A stretch of 64,000 nt of DNA from Mangrovitalea sediminis (GCF_002514725.1 NZ_NTLB01000006.1:310001-374000), one strand, 5' to 3'; shown: positions 47,380 to 57,028, counted from the stretch's first letter. Translations and numbers: made by a program. Notes: generated by a model not told the origin, from the letters alone.

Positions 47380-48411
47380 ATGAAGGTGTTGGTCACTGGC
47401 GCCAACGGCCACATCGGCGCGCATGTCGTGCGCCAGCTAACTGCCGCCGCCCATGAGGTACGCGCCCTGGTTCGACCCAACGCCGACCTGAGAGGCCTTG
47501 AAGGCGTCGATTGCGAGCGCGTAATAGGTGATGTCATGGACGAAAAGTCGGTGATGGCCGCCACCGAGGGCGTCGACGCCATCATTCACCTCGCCGCCGT
47601 CTATAAAACCCAAGCGCGAGACCCGGAGGTCATTGTCGCCCCGGCATTACAGGGAGCACGCCATATTTTTGAGGCGGCTCACGCCCGCGGCATCAAACGT
47701 ATCGTGTACACCAGCTCGGTGGCCTCCATCGGATTTTCCTACGATCCGCAGCACCTGTTGACCGGCGACGATTGGAACCGCGATCCCCACAACCCCTACT
47801 ATGTGGCAAAGACGCTCAGTGAAGAAGCTGCCCAGGCCCTTGCCAGACAATACGGCATCCACCTCGTTGTCCTGTGCCCTGCCCTTGTCTTGGGTCCACT
47901 CGATTACCGGATCACGCCCTCCAACCAGTTGGTCAGGGACTGGCTCAACGGCCAGGGCCAGACCTACCAGGGAGGCCTCAATCTGGTGGATGTACGGGAT
48001 GTAGCTGCTGCCCACGTCGCGGCGCTGACAACTGGAGAGAATGCCCGTCGTTACGTTGTGGGTGGCGAAAATCTGGAAGTGCGCCAGATTGGCCGCCTGC
48101 TCGGAGAGCTCACAGGTATCAGGCCGCTGCACGTCGGTTTGAGCCGGGGACTGATGCTATGGTCGGCGAAATGGGTCGAGCGCCTCTTTCGGCTGATCAG
48201 AAAAACGCCGCCGGTCACCTACGATCTGGTCTACGAAGTCGTCGAACGCTACTGCTATCTGGACACTGCCGAAACCAACCGGACTTTCGGCCTCAACCCC
48301 AGGCCCGCCAGGGAGACACTCAGGGACTGTATCGACTGGCTTCTCGCACAGCAGCGCCTGAAGCCTGCTACCGCCCAAAAGGTGCGTCAACACCTGCCGT
48401 CAGCGCAATAG
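47380..48411 (+). CDS. NAD-dependent epimerase/dehydratase (extended SDR)
   Basis: 343 residues. Nucleotide-binding start MKVLVTGANGHIGAHVVRQL, VYTSSVASIGFS, and catalytic Tyr/Lys in NPYYVAKTLSEE. The fold resembles dihydroflavonol-reductase-like and HpnA-like SDRs. The C-terminal part includes a moderately hydrophobic stretch (LMLWSAKWVERLFRL). Substrate unknown. AGG in CTGGAGG precedes the start. Its last 12 bases overlap the end of the glycosyltransferase gene on the other strand. Confidence 0.8.
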   Translation: MKVLVTGANGHIGAHVVRQLTAAAHEVRALVRPNADLRGLEGVDCERVIGDVMDEKSVMAATEGVDAIIHLAAVYKTQARDPEVIVAPALQGARHIFEAAHARGIKRIVYTSSVASIGFSYDPQHLLTGDDWNRDPHNPYYVAKTLSEEAAQALARQYGIHLVVLCPALVLGPLDYRITPSNQLVRDWLNGQGQTYQGGLNLVDVRDVAAAHVAALTTGENARRYVVGGENLEVRQIGRLLGELTGIRPLHVGLSRGLMLWSAKWVERLFRLIRKTPPVTYDLVYEVVERYCYLDTAETNRTFGLNPRPARETLRDCIDWLLAQQRLKPATAQKVRQHLPSAQ

Positions 48412-49500
48412 GGAATCGAACAGGCTGCGGTAACGGGGCAGCAGCGCCGAGGCCGCCACACCGGAGATATCGGGAACGGCAGGAGGCGCCGCCCGCCAAT
48501 GGGCCAGCGCAGAGACCAGGTTCTCTGCCGCCACCTGCCCCTGCGCAATCGCATCCTCCACCGCCGGATAGCGGAACCCGTTCGGCACATATTCCGGGTA
48601 GGCCAGACGGTCCGGCACCCAGGGCAAACAGCCAGCGGCCATCGCCTCCTGCACACTGAGCCCCTGAAAATCGTGCCACGCGGTCGACAGTACCAGATCC
48701 GCCTGCGCCAATAGCCTCCGATAGTCTTCCACCTCCGGGATAAATCCCCAGTGGTGGATAACGTCACTATGAGCCTCCCGAAGCCGGGTCAGGGGTGCCG
48801 GACAGCGACGAAAACCCTCCCCCACGACACTGAGCCTGAAGGGCTGCTTGAGACCTTTCAAATGTTCGACAAATGCCAACAGGACCTCCGGCCCCTTGTC
48901 GTACTCCCATCGATGATTCCAAAGCACATGAGGTCGCGAAAAATCCGGGACGGCGTCATGTGGGCGGAAGACATCCGTTTCCAGGGGAACCGGCAGGATC
49001 GAGGCCTTTTCGCCAAGCCGGTCGATTATTCCCGTTGGGACGGCATCTGGCAGGCGCTGTAGCAACTGTTCAACCCCCGCCAGAAAACTGCGCCGGTTCC
49101 AGTCGCTGTTGAAAACCAGTCTATCGGCCGACAACGCCGCATACAGGTTGACCATCGCCGGATCGATGCTGGCGTGCTGACGATCGCTGCCGGGATAGGC
49201 GAATTGGTTTTCATGGAAATAGAGTACTGCCGGCGTCCCCGCCAACCGCGGATGCAAGCCACGCAACGTCGCCAGGTCAACCATCGATGTGGCGACCACC
49301 AGGTCCCAATGCTCATCCAGAGAAGCTTCATTGAGCCAGCTCAACGGGTTCCCACGGATCCGCCAGCGGAAATAGCGGGGCGGCAAGGTCAACGCCTGCC
49401 AGGTCCAGTCCTCCACCCCCGACATCAGCGTTTTCCGCCAGCGGGCATGACTACCGGCATCATAGGCAGACAGCACCAGCAGGCGGGGCACATCCGTCAT
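48400..49500 (-). CDS. QTMAN-like glycosyltransferase (DUF3524, tRNA-queuosine mannosyltransferase family)
   Basis: 366 residues. The N-terminal DUF3524 domain opens LLVLSAYDAGSHARWRKTL with ALTLPPRYFRWRIRGNPLSWL. The GT4-like C-terminal domain has VLWNHRWEYDKGPEVLLAF and STAWHDFQGLSVQEAMAAGCLPWVPDRLAYPEYVP. The same pattern is found in GTDC1/QTMAN, the animal enzyme that mannosylates queuosine in tRNA-Asp. By homology this protein may glycosylate queuosine or a related base. No other queuosine gene is in the window. An HD-like gene lies 23 bases upstream on the same strand. Confidence 0.82.
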   Translation of the reverse strand: MTDVPRLLVLSAYDAGSHARWRKTLMSGVEDWTWQALTLPPRYFRWRIRGNPLSWLNEASLDEHWDLVVATSMVDLATLRGLHPRLAGTPAVLYFHENQFAYPGSDRQHASIDPAMVNLYAALSADRLVFNSDWNRRSFLAGVEQLLQRLPDAVPTGIIDRLGEKASILPVPLETDVFRPHDAVPDFSRPHVLWNHRWEYDKGPEVLLAFVEHLKGLKQPFRLSVVGEGFRRCPAPLTRLREAHSDVIHHWGFIPEVEDYRRLLAQADLVLSTAWHDFQGLSVQEAMAAGCLPWVPDRLAYPEYVPNGFRYPAVEDAIAQGQVAAENLVSALAHWRAAPPAVPDISGVAASALLPRYRSLFDSLLR

Positions 49501-49523
49501 AAAAAAATCCTACGCGTGAAAAC

Positions 49524-50072
49524 TCACCAGCGTAGCATGGGTAACGGCGAAAACGGGAAATGGCGACAACGCTCTATGGCCAGTGCCCAGCCCCGCCGCT
49601 GGTATCCCCTGATCGGAAAAGCCTGCCGAATTGAACGAAACTGTGCGCGCGGCAAGCCGAAACGAAAGATATCGCCGAGAAGATCGCTCCATACAGCCTT
49701 GCGAAACGCCTCCACCAGCTTCGTTTGGCGACAGGGCCGCAGCCGGTATTGGTTCAAGATCATTTGTCGAACCAAGCGCTGTTTATAGGCCAGGGACGAG
49801 GTCCCCACCTCAAGGTGCTGGGCCAGCCAGGCACTGGCGTGATCAGCCGACGGTTCCAGATAATCCAGCGTTTTGTGCTGCCAGATCCCCGCCTGATGCC
49901 AGGCAGCCGCAACCTGAATCAGCGCCCTTTCCTCTTCTTCAAGAGCCGGTAGAAACGCCTCTGTCAGCCGGATTACCCGGTAGACATGGTTTCGGTACCG
50001 CTGAAAGTCTTCCTGCAACGAGCCGCCGAGCATCGTCAATATGCGTTCGACCAAGGGCAGATTTTCTTGCAT
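49524..50072 (-). CDS. HD-domain-like protein with altered catalytic pair
   Basis: 182 residues from the ATG at 50072, behind GAGGAGAGG. It resembles small HD-fold proteins: FQRYRNHVYRVIRLTEAFLP at about residues 22-41 and AAAWHQAGIWQHKTLDYLEPS at about 55-75. Relatives have HD in that second stretch; here it reads HQ, so phosphohydrolase activity is doubtful. A basic C-terminal third follows (RGYQRRGWALAIERCR). It is probably cotranscribed with the QTMAN-like gene. Confidence 0.6.
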   Translation of the reverse strand: MQENLPLVERILTMLGGSLQEDFQRYRNHVYRVIRLTEAFLPALEEEERALIQVAAAWHQAGIWQHKTLDYLEPSADHASAWLAQHLEVGTSSLAYKQRLVRQMILNQYRLRPCRQTKLVEAFRKAVWSDLLGDIFRFGLPRAQFRSIRQAFPIRGYQRRGWALAIERCRHFPFSPLPMLRW

Positions 50073-50238
50073 TGGACCTCTCCTCGCCGACAGACTAGAA
50101 GCGTCGACTCCTGACAGGAATGCGACGCGGAAAGCCCGAATGCCCGTCTCACCAGGAACGGTATAGGCCGATGGGGAAGCCACCCGTTCAATGAAGCAAA
50201 CTAACAGGCACTTTTAGAGTGATCGACCTAAATTGACG

Positions 50239-51708
50239 ATGTCCTCGCTGGAAACACTGAATATCCAGAATACCTACACGGCATTGCCGGAGTCATTTTT
50301 CCGGCGGGTGATGCCGGAACCCCTGCACGATCCCAAACTGGTGAGTCTCAATGAACCGCTGGCGCTGCAATTGGGGTTGAACCCGGAAACACTGGACCGG
50401 CAGGCGCTGGCAGAGCTGGGAGCAGGACAATGGATTCTGGAAGGTATGGAGCCGCTGGCCATGAAGTACACCGGCCACCAGTTCGGTGCCTACAATCCCG
50501 ATCTGGGCGACGGCAGGGGCCTGCTTTTGTGCGAGACGCTGGATCGCGATGGTCGGCGCTGGGACTGGCACCTCAAGGGCGCCGGCCGCACCCCCTGGTC
50601 CCGTTTCGGGGACGGACGTGCCGTTCTCCGCTCGACGATCCGCGAATACCTGTGCAGTGAGGCGATGAACGGATTGGGTATTCCCACCACGCGCGGCCTC
50701 TTTATCGTCTCCGCCAGCGACCCGGTCTATCGGGAAGGTCAGGAAACCGCTGCCACGTTGATGCGCCTGGCCCGAAGCCACCTTCGTTTCGGGCACTTCG
50801 AATATGCCTTCTACCACCAGGGCGAAGAGGCCGTCAGAACCCTGGCTGACTATACGATCCAGACCTGTTTCCCCGACTTGCAGGATCATCCGTCTGCTGA
50901 AGATCGCTACGAGGCATTGCTGACCCGGATACTGACCCGAACCGGCCAGTTGATCGCTCATTGGCAGGCGATCGGATTTGCCCATGGCGTCATGAATACC
51001 GACAACATGTCGGTTATTGGCGACACCTTCGATTACGGCCCCTTCGCCTTTCTCGACGACTTCCAGGCCGGCTTTATTTCCAATCACTCCGATCACAACG
51101 GCCGTTATGCGTTCAACCAGCAGCCGCTGATCGGCTTCTGGAACAGCCAGTGCCTGGCCCGCGCCTTCACCGCCATTCTCCCGGAAGACAATATTCGACG
51201 CGCTCTCAGTCAGTATGAAACCGCCTACAACACTGCCTTTCTAGGCAACATGCGTCGCAAACTGGGAGTGACGACGGAACAGGAGGATGACCTGTCCCTG
51301 GTGATGGACCTTTTCCGCCTATTACACGAGCATCGGGTGGATTACACCCTGTTCTTCCGACGACTGAGCCACTTTGGCAACCCCGATGCGGCTCCCATCC
51401 GCGACCTGTTCGTCAATCGCGAAGCCTGCGAAGACTGGCTTACACGCTATCGCAAGCGGCTGGAAACAGAAGGTAGCCTGACCGACACAGGGCGATACGA
51501 TCGCATGTTGGCGACCAACCCCAAGTACATTCTGCGCAACTATCTGGCGCAACAGGCAATAGAGCAGGCGCAGCAGGGCGATTATTCGGAGGTCAACCGC
51601 CTGCTCGCGGTGCTTAGACAGCCTTACGACGAGCAACCGGACTACGAGCGCTATGCGAAAGAACCGCCGGACTGGGGAAGAAAGCTGTCAATCAGCTGCT
51701 CTTCCTGA
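50239..51708 (+). CDS. selO: SelO (YdiU) protein adenylyltransferase
   Basis: 489 residues from the ATG at 50239. SelO landmarks: MKYTGHQFGAYNPDLGDGRG near residue 77, HLKGAGRTPWSRFGDGRAVLRSTIREYL near 115-140, and the catalytic region HGVMNTDNMSVIG then FDYGPFAFLDDF near 248-275. The C-terminus ends SISCSS, with cysteine where some eukaryotic SelO proteins have selenocysteine. SelO transfers AMP to Ser/Thr/Tyr of proteins and is linked to redox stress. It is monocistronic here. Confidence 0.95.
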   Translation: MSSLETLNIQNTYTALPESFFRRVMPEPLHDPKLVSLNEPLALQLGLNPETLDRQALAELGAGQWILEGMEPLAMKYTGHQFGAYNPDLGDGRGLLLCETLDRDGRRWDWHLKGAGRTPWSRFGDGRAVLRSTIREYLCSEAMNGLGIPTTRGLFIVSASDPVYREGQETAATLMRLARSHLRFGHFEYAFYHQGEEAVRTLADYTIQTCFPDLQDHPSAEDRYEALLTRILTRTGQLIAHWQAIGFAHGVMNTDNMSVIGDTFDYGPFAFLDDFQAGFISNHSDHNGRYAFNQQPLIGFWNSQCLARAFTAILPEDNIRRALSQYETAYNTAFLGNMRRKLGVTTEQEDDLSLVMDLFRLLHEHRVDYTLFFRRLSHFGNPDAAPIRDLFVNREACEDWLTRYRKRLETEGSLTDTGRYDRMLATNPKYILRNYLAQQAIEQAQQGDYSEVNRLLAVLRQPYDEQPDYERYAKEPPDWGRKLSISCSS

Positions 51709-51724
51709 CCGCTTGAGAGGAATG

Positions 51725-51747
51725 GGCGCCACCGAAAAGGTGGCGCC
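51725..51747. terminator. Hairpin between selO and fumA
   Basis: Perfect 9-base arms GGCGCCACC and GGTGGCGCC with a GAAAA loop, between the converging selO and fumarase stops. No T-run follows on either strand, so termination efficiency is uncertain. Confidence 0.55.
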
Positions 51748-51758
51748 GAAACACGTGA

Positions 51759-53273
51759 TCAGGCGCGCTGGGCGGCGATGATCTTGTCGTGCCAGATCTG
51801 GGGACCGGTCTGGTGAACGGAAACCCCCTTGGTGTCGACTGCAACAGTCACGGGCATGTCCTCGACCTCGAATTCGTAGATCGCCTCCATCCCCAGTTCC
51901 TCGAAGGCCACGACCTTGGCCGCCTTGATCGCCTTGGACACCAGATAGGCCGCCCCACCGACCGCCATCAGGTAGACGGCGCCGAAATCGCGAATCGCAT
52001 CGATCGCCACCTGTCCGCGCTCGGCCTTCCCGATCATGCCCATCAGGCCGGTCTCAGCCAGCATGGTGCGGGTAAACTTATCCATGCGGGTTGCTGTGGT
52101 CGGGCCCGCGGGGCCGACGACTTCTTCCCGTACCGGATCAACCGGCCCGACGTAATAGATGAAGCGGTCGGTCAGATCGACAGGCAGCTTCTCGCCCTTG
52201 GCCAGCATATCGACCATCTTCTTATGGGCTGCATCCCGGCCAGTCAGCATCTTGCCGGACAGCAGGACCGTTTCGCCCGGCTGCCAAGCCTTGATGTCTT
52301 CACGTGTCACCGTATCCAGGTTCACCCGGCGAACATTCTCGCCCACTTCCCAGGTGATATCCGGCCAGTCGTCCAGACTCGGCGGTGTTTGCAGTGAAGG
52401 GCCAGTGCCATCCAGCACGAAATGCGCGTGGCGAGTGGCGGCACAGTTGGGAATGATCGCGACCGGCTTGTTGGCGGCGTGGGTCGGGTAGTCCTTCACC
52501 TTGACGTCCAGAACCGTCGTCAGTCCACCCAGCCCCTGGGCACCAATACCCAGTTGGTTGACCTTTTCGAACAGCTCCAGGCGCAGCTCTTCGGCACGAT
52601 TTGACGCACCACGGGCCTGGAGTTCGTGAATATCGATCGGATCCAGCAGCGACTCCTTCGCCAGTTCCATCGCCTTCTCGGCGGTACCACCGATACCGAT
52701 GCCCAGCATGCCGGGCGGACACCAGCCCGCCCCCATCTTGGGCACCATTTCCAGCACCCAGTCGACCACCGAGTCCGACGGGTTCAGCATGGCAAACTTG
52801 GACTTCGCTTCCGAGCCACCGCCCTTGGCCGCCACATGGACATCCACGGTATTACCCGGCACCAGTTTGTGATGTATCACGGCCGGCGTGTTGTCCTTGG
52901 TATTGCGACGGGCACCGTCCGGATCAGCCAGGACAGAGGCCCGCAGGACATTATCCGCGTTCGTGTAGGCACGGCGAACACCTTCGTTGATCATGTCGTC
53001 CAGGCTCATCGTCGCATCCCAGCGGACATCCATCCCCACCGTCACAAAGACCGTCACGATCCCGGTATCCTGACAGATCGGACGGTGCCCCTGCGCGCTC
53101 ATCCGCGAGTTGATCAGGATCTGGGCCATGGCATCCTTGGCGCCCTGGGACTCTTCCCGCTCATAGGCTTCATGCACGGCTTTGATGAAATCGGTGGGGT
53201 GATAGTAGGAGATGAACTGCAACGCATCGGCGACACTTTCGATCAGGTCGTCCTGGCGAATCACTGTGGTCAT
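51759..53273 (-). CDS. fumA: Fumarate hydratase, class I (4Fe-4S)
   Basis: 504 residues, a single-chain class I fumarase. The alpha region has HRPICQDTGIVTVFVTVGMD and MGAGWCPPGMLGIGIGGTAEKAMELAK; IPNCAATRHAHFVLDGTGPS carries another conserved cysteine. The beta region spans about residues 330-500 and includes YYVGPVDPVREEVVGPAGPTTATRMDKF. It interconverts fumarate and malate in the TCA cycle and is oxygen sensitive. Symbol by family; fumB is equivalent. Confidence 0.94.
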   Translation of the reverse strand: MTTVIRQDDLIESVADALQFISYYHPTDFIKAVHEAYEREESQGAKDAMAQILINSRMSAQGHRPICQDTGIVTVFVTVGMDVRWDATMSLDDMINEGVRRAYTNADNVLRASVLADPDGARRNTKDNTPAVIHHKLVPGNTVDVHVAAKGGGSEAKSKFAMLNPSDSVVDWVLEMVPKMGAGWCPPGMLGIGIGGTAEKAMELAKESLLDPIDIHELQARGASNRAEELRLELFEKVNQLGIGAQGLGGLTTVLDVKVKDYPTHAANKPVAIIPNCAATRHAHFVLDGTGPSLQTPPSLDDWPDITWEVGENVRRVNLDTVTREDIKAWQPGETVLLSGKMLTGRDAAHKKMVDMLAKGEKLPVDLTDRFIYYVGPVDPVREEVVGPAGPTTATRMDKFTRTMLAETGLMGMIGKAERGQVAIDAIRDFGAVYLMAVGGAAYLVSKAIKAAKVVAFEELGMEAIYEFEVEDMPVTVAVDTKGVSVHQTGPQIWHDKIIAAQRA

Positions 53274-53839
53274 GGGCTCTCTCTCTGCTGAGTAGACTCT
53301 TTAGCTACGTTCGGTCATCCGGAAACACCGCCCTGCCCACGCCATACAATCAAGGCGAGAGGACGGCCCGGGAAAGCGCGTTTCGACGCTGACGATTACG
53401 CTGGGTGACGGGCGCGGATGGGCTGAAGAACCTCGTCCGATACGCTTTTGCGTTGGGGCGCCACGGGACCGGACAGCATTTTACCCCATTCCGCCCCAGG
53501 ATTCAGTTCGACCTCTTGTCAAACGGCAGGATTCGTCCGTAACCGAAACAGAAGCGGCCGGCTTTCCCCTCGCTTGGCTTGACCGGTATTCCCCGGCAGA
53601 ATGATTTCGTCCCGAAATGTGCGCTAACACACCGAAGAACCCGGAAAAATTCGACAAAAGCACGGCGCCCGGCTACTTTTTATGGGAATGCATAATCACA
53701 CTTTCGTGCGATCACAGCTTGGCTTCGCTTAGCTATAGTGCAAGCCTAAGGAATACCAAGGATCGTCAGCCACGCAGCGCTGATAACAAAGAAGACTTTC
53801 GAATAACGACACAATAAAACAGGCGAGAAGGTCCCTCAC
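53274..53839. promoter_or_regulatory. Divergent intergenic region, fumarase / surface lipase
   Basis: 566 bases with no convincing gene. It must hold both promoters. On the plus strand TATAGT at 53734-53739 is a plausible -10 box for the lipase gene, with ATCACA at 53711-53716 as a weak -35 at 17 bases. A 60-codon minus-strand frame at 53481-53663 has no family character. I see no repeat or RNA-like structure. Confidence 0.35.
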
Positions 53840-56686
53840 ATGCTCAAGAAAACGCTAATAAGTCTTGCTGTGGCCTCTTCGGTCGCCCTTACGGGCTGTC
53901 TCCAGGGTGCCTCGACCGGCAATGCAGATCCCCAGCCAACGATTATCGACACGACCCAGGACGCGAGCATTGTTACGCCGGTTTTTAATCCAAACCCGCT
54001 TTCGCCGTCCGTCGCATTCCCGGCCAATTACGATCTGCTCCTGCTGCTGGGCGCCTCGCAGAGCAAGTATTACGATTTCACCGGATACAACACGGGAACA
54101 GATCCCGCATCCCAGGCGATCAACGGATTGGCAGGCTTCTCAACTTCCGGCCAGACCGATATCAAGTTCAGCGGTTCGCTGAACCCCAGCACCGTGCTGA
54201 AGGGAAAGACGGTTTTCCTGTTCCCTCTGAACATGAAGGCCGCCAGTACCTCGCTGCCTGACGCTATTCCGAATGTCGATCCCACGAATATCAACTCGAC
54301 GTCGCCCGTCGACACCACCAAGCTCGCCAGCCTGGATTACCGCGTATCGGTGATCTCGCTCGACGGCGGCAGCAACAACGTTATCCGCATCACACCGCTC
54401 AAGCCGCTGCCTAGCGCGACCAAATTCCTCGTGGTCATCACGAACGGCGTAACCGGTGCGGACGGCAAGCCGACCCAGCCTTCCAAAGAATACAACTGGT
54501 TCAAAGGCGACCAGCCTCTTGGCCCCTCGAATCTCGACTCTATCCGCACCCTGATTCAAAGCGAAGACGCCCTGGCAGCAGGCATACTGAAAGCCAACAG
54601 CGTCAGCAACAGCGTGACCCTGTCATACAGTTTCACAACCTCGTCACCGGGCAAGGTACTTAAGACCCTGGCTGCGCCAGGTGCCTACCTGAATACGCTC
54701 GGCGAGAAAATGGTCTTGGATTCCGGTCTGCAGGTAATCCGCGACTATTTTGACAATCATAACGTGACCTACACAGCCAGCGATGTGTTCTCGCTGTTCA
54801 ACGCTATTGTTAACGGCCCTTCTGCGGACTATCAGAAAACCACCTTCTACGCGCTCTATTACAATGCATTGAAGAGTGCCGTGTTGGCGGATGTAGGCAC
54901 CTATAGTGCGAATTCAAGCCTGGCCAGCACCATCGTCGGCACGGCTATCGCGACGGCGGCTGCCAAGGATGAACTGCCCTATCCGAAGAGCCGCACGACC
55001 TATTTCATCCAAAGTGAAACCAAAACTGCCGCACAAATGGCGGCCGTCGCTGCAGCGGCTGCTTCCAACACTGCACTCGCGTATGCGGCCAGCCACACAA
55101 TGGTTTATCAAGGTGCGATCCAGTTGCCCTACTATCTGCAGTTGCCCGGCACTGATGGCAGCGGCCTGATCAACGGCCACTGGAAGGGCAATACAGATAT
55201 CGAGAAAGAACTGAATACGCAAATCACAGCGCAGCAGGCAACCTATCCCGGCCTGTCGAATTTCCAGTTCCCGCGAGACGCCGTTCCCGGCTCGACGACT
55301 GCAACCGCCTTTAACGTGACCTACAACTATCCGTTCCCGCAGCGGACAGCCTATGTCGCCGCACCGGTCGTGGTCTATTACCCTGACACTACAGTCTGCC
55401 CCAGCGGCATCAACGGTGTGGTCATCTTCCAGCATGGCATCACCGTCGACCGCAGCGTGGCAACCTTCCCTGCGATCAACTTTGCCGTCAACACCTCCAA
55501 CACCTGTTTGGCGACCGTGGCCATCGATCAACCCCTGCACGGTCTGGGTGGCAGTACGGTAGGCACTATCTCAGGACTGACGCCCTTGGTGAGCGATGCC
55601 ACCCTGAAGACCCAGTTCCCGAACGCATCCTATATCGGTGAACGGCACTTCATGTTCACGCGTGATACCAGCAAGCCGACAACGTTCAGTGCGGCACAGG
55701 AAACCGATATCACCAAGGTGTCTTCCGGCAGCCTGTTCATCAACCTGGTGAACCTGCAGACAGCCCGGGACAACCTTCGCCAGGGCGTGATGGACCTGCT
55801 GAACCTGTCAGCGTCGATTAACGCCATGAGTCTCGACAACAGCAGCACCCATCAGCTCAGCGGCAAGCCTGTCTTCTTCGTGGGCCATTCGCTCGGCGGC
55901 ATCACTGGTACGGTGTTCTCTGAGATCAGTACCGATCCGACGGTTCAAGCCAGCTATAACTCGACCACTCAGGGCTTGGGACTGGGTGCAAACCCAGCAT
56001 TCAAGAACCTGCAGAGCGTCGCTCTGATGAACACCGGTGGCATGCTGACCAAACTGGTAGAAAACTCCACCGTATTCTCCGGTCAGGTATTGCAAGCGTT
56101 GGCAGCAGGCGGTGCAGCCCAGGGCACGTCCAACTTCGAGAACTTCATGTATATCATGCAGTCGATGATCGACGGTGCAGACCCGGTGAACTACGGCGTC
56201 GACCTGGGTGCGACGATCAAGTCGACGAACAAGCCCAACCTGCTGATGGAAGAAGTGGTCGGCGACAAGGTCGTGCCGAACCAGGCGAACGTCAATCCGC
56301 TGGGTCAGGCCCTGTCGGCCCCGCTGGCTGGCACGGAACCCCTGATGGCACTGGTCGACCAAGGTCTGGGCGGCGGCAAGCTGGCCGATGGCAACGGCTT
56401 GGGACTGATTACAACCGCTACGGCCGGAACCGCAATGCCGGTAGCATCGTTCTTCCTGGGCGACAACCCCTGTACCGAAGCGCGTCACGGCACCTTCGTC
56501 TCTCCGGCAACGCCTGCGAGCAGCACGGACACCATCTGTCCGGGTGGCAGCAATACCGCCAACGCCTTTAGCGAGATGATGACCGAGACGATTTCCGGAC
56601 TGACCAGCGGTACTGTTGTATCGCCAAACACCAACAGCGTTCTGACCTCCAGCTCGACACTCAAGTCGGCACTGGACCAGAACTAA
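53840..56686 (+). CDS. Surface-exposed lipase/lysophospholipase, Pla-1/cef (VolA-like) family lipoprotein
   Basis: 948 residues. Lipoprotein signal peptide with lipobox SVALTGC (Cys 20) followed by LQGASTGNAD. A large Ser/Thr/Asn-rich N-terminal half with Ig-like character includes LPSATKFLVVITNGVTGADGKP. The alpha/beta-hydrolase domain lies in the C-terminal half, with GINGVVIFQHGITVDRS, VAIDQPLHG and the nucleophile elbow FVGHSLGGITG (Ser 684). This matches the Pla-1/cef extracellular lipase family, of which Vibrio VolA is a surface lysophospholipase. It probably frees fatty acids at the cell surface. It is monocistronic, with a strong terminator. Confidence 0.9.
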   Translation: MLKKTLISLAVASSVALTGCLQGASTGNADPQPTIIDTTQDASIVTPVFNPNPLSPSVAFPANYDLLLLLGASQSKYYDFTGYNTGTDPASQAINGLAGFSTSGQTDIKFSGSLNPSTVLKGKTVFLFPLNMKAASTSLPDAIPNVDPTNINSTSPVDTTKLASLDYRVSVISLDGGSNNVIRITPLKPLPSATKFLVVITNGVTGADGKPTQPSKEYNWFKGDQPLGPSNLDSIRTLIQSEDALAAGILKANSVSNSVTLSYSFTTSSPGKVLKTLAAPGAYLNTLGEKMVLDSGLQVIRDYFDNHNVTYTASDVFSLFNAIVNGPSADYQKTTFYALYYNALKSAVLADVGTYSANSSLASTIVGTAIATAAAKDELPYPKSRTTYFIQSETKTAAQMAAVAAAAASNTALAYAASHTMVYQGAIQLPYYLQLPGTDGSGLINGHWKGNTDIEKELNTQITAQQATYPGLSNFQFPRDAVPGSTTATAFNVTYNYPFPQRTAYVAAPVVVYYPDTTVCPSGINGVVIFQHGITVDRSVATFPAINFAVNTSNTCLATVAIDQPLHGLGGSTVGTISGLTPLVSDATLKTQFPNASYIGERHFMFTRDTSKPTTFSAAQETDITKVSSGSLFINLVNLQTARDNLRQGVMDLLNLSASINAMSLDNSSTHQLSGKPVFFVGHSLGGITGTVFSEISTDPTVQASYNSTTQGLGLGANPAFKNLQSVALMNTGGMLTKLVENSTVFSGQVLQALAAGGAAQGTSNFENFMYIMQSMIDGADPVNYGVDLGATIKSTNKPNLLMEEVVGDKVVPNQANVNPLGQALSAPLAGTEPLMALVDQGLGGGKLADGNGLGLITTATAGTAMPVASFFLGDNPCTEARHGTFVSPATPASSTDTICPGGSNTANAFSEMMTETISGLTSGTVVSPNTNSVLTSSSTLKSALDQN

Positions 56687-56710
56687 TAACCACTGATTGG
56701 TCGCAACACA

Positions 56711-56740
56711 AAAACCCCCGCTTCGGCGGGGGTTTTCTTT
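56711..56740 (+). terminator. Terminator of the surface lipase gene
   Basis: Stem CCCCCGC/GCGGGGG with a TTCG tetraloop, flanked by AAAA and TTTTCTTTT. It begins 25 bases after the lipase stop: a textbook intrinsic terminator. Confidence 0.93.
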
Positions 56741-56957
56741 TGCTCAATGTTTGCTATCCAGTGCCCTGAACGTTCGGGAATGCGGCAAACCCGAGGCACA
56801 GCGATGAGAAAGATCCACAAAAAAAGATTCATCGCGGATTAGCGTGAAGGCCATCATGTTTCAGTAGGCTTACTGGCAAATCGCGCACGGGGAAGGTGGG
56901 TAGCCAGCCCCTTGCGGAAACTGAATCCGGCCTTCCCGCTTAAACGCGATGAACTAC

Positions 56958-56988
56958 AAAAAAGCCCCTCCGATCGGAGGGGCTTTTT
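56958..56988. terminator. Bidirectional terminator downstream of argG
   Basis: Perfect palindrome GCCCCTCCGATCGGAGGGGC (56964-56983) flanked by six A and five T. It lies 41 bases beyond the argG stop on the minus strand. The rest of the 342-base gap 56687-57028 holds only this and the lipase terminator. Confidence 0.92.
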
Positions 56989-57028
56989 GCAGACTCATCC
57001 TCGCACAGAGGACAATCGAAAACGTTGC

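Noticed and set aside
53481-53663. 60-codon minus-strand frame in the fumarase-lipase gap
   Set aside because: No ribosome-binding site, no recognisable sequence, and no supporting context.
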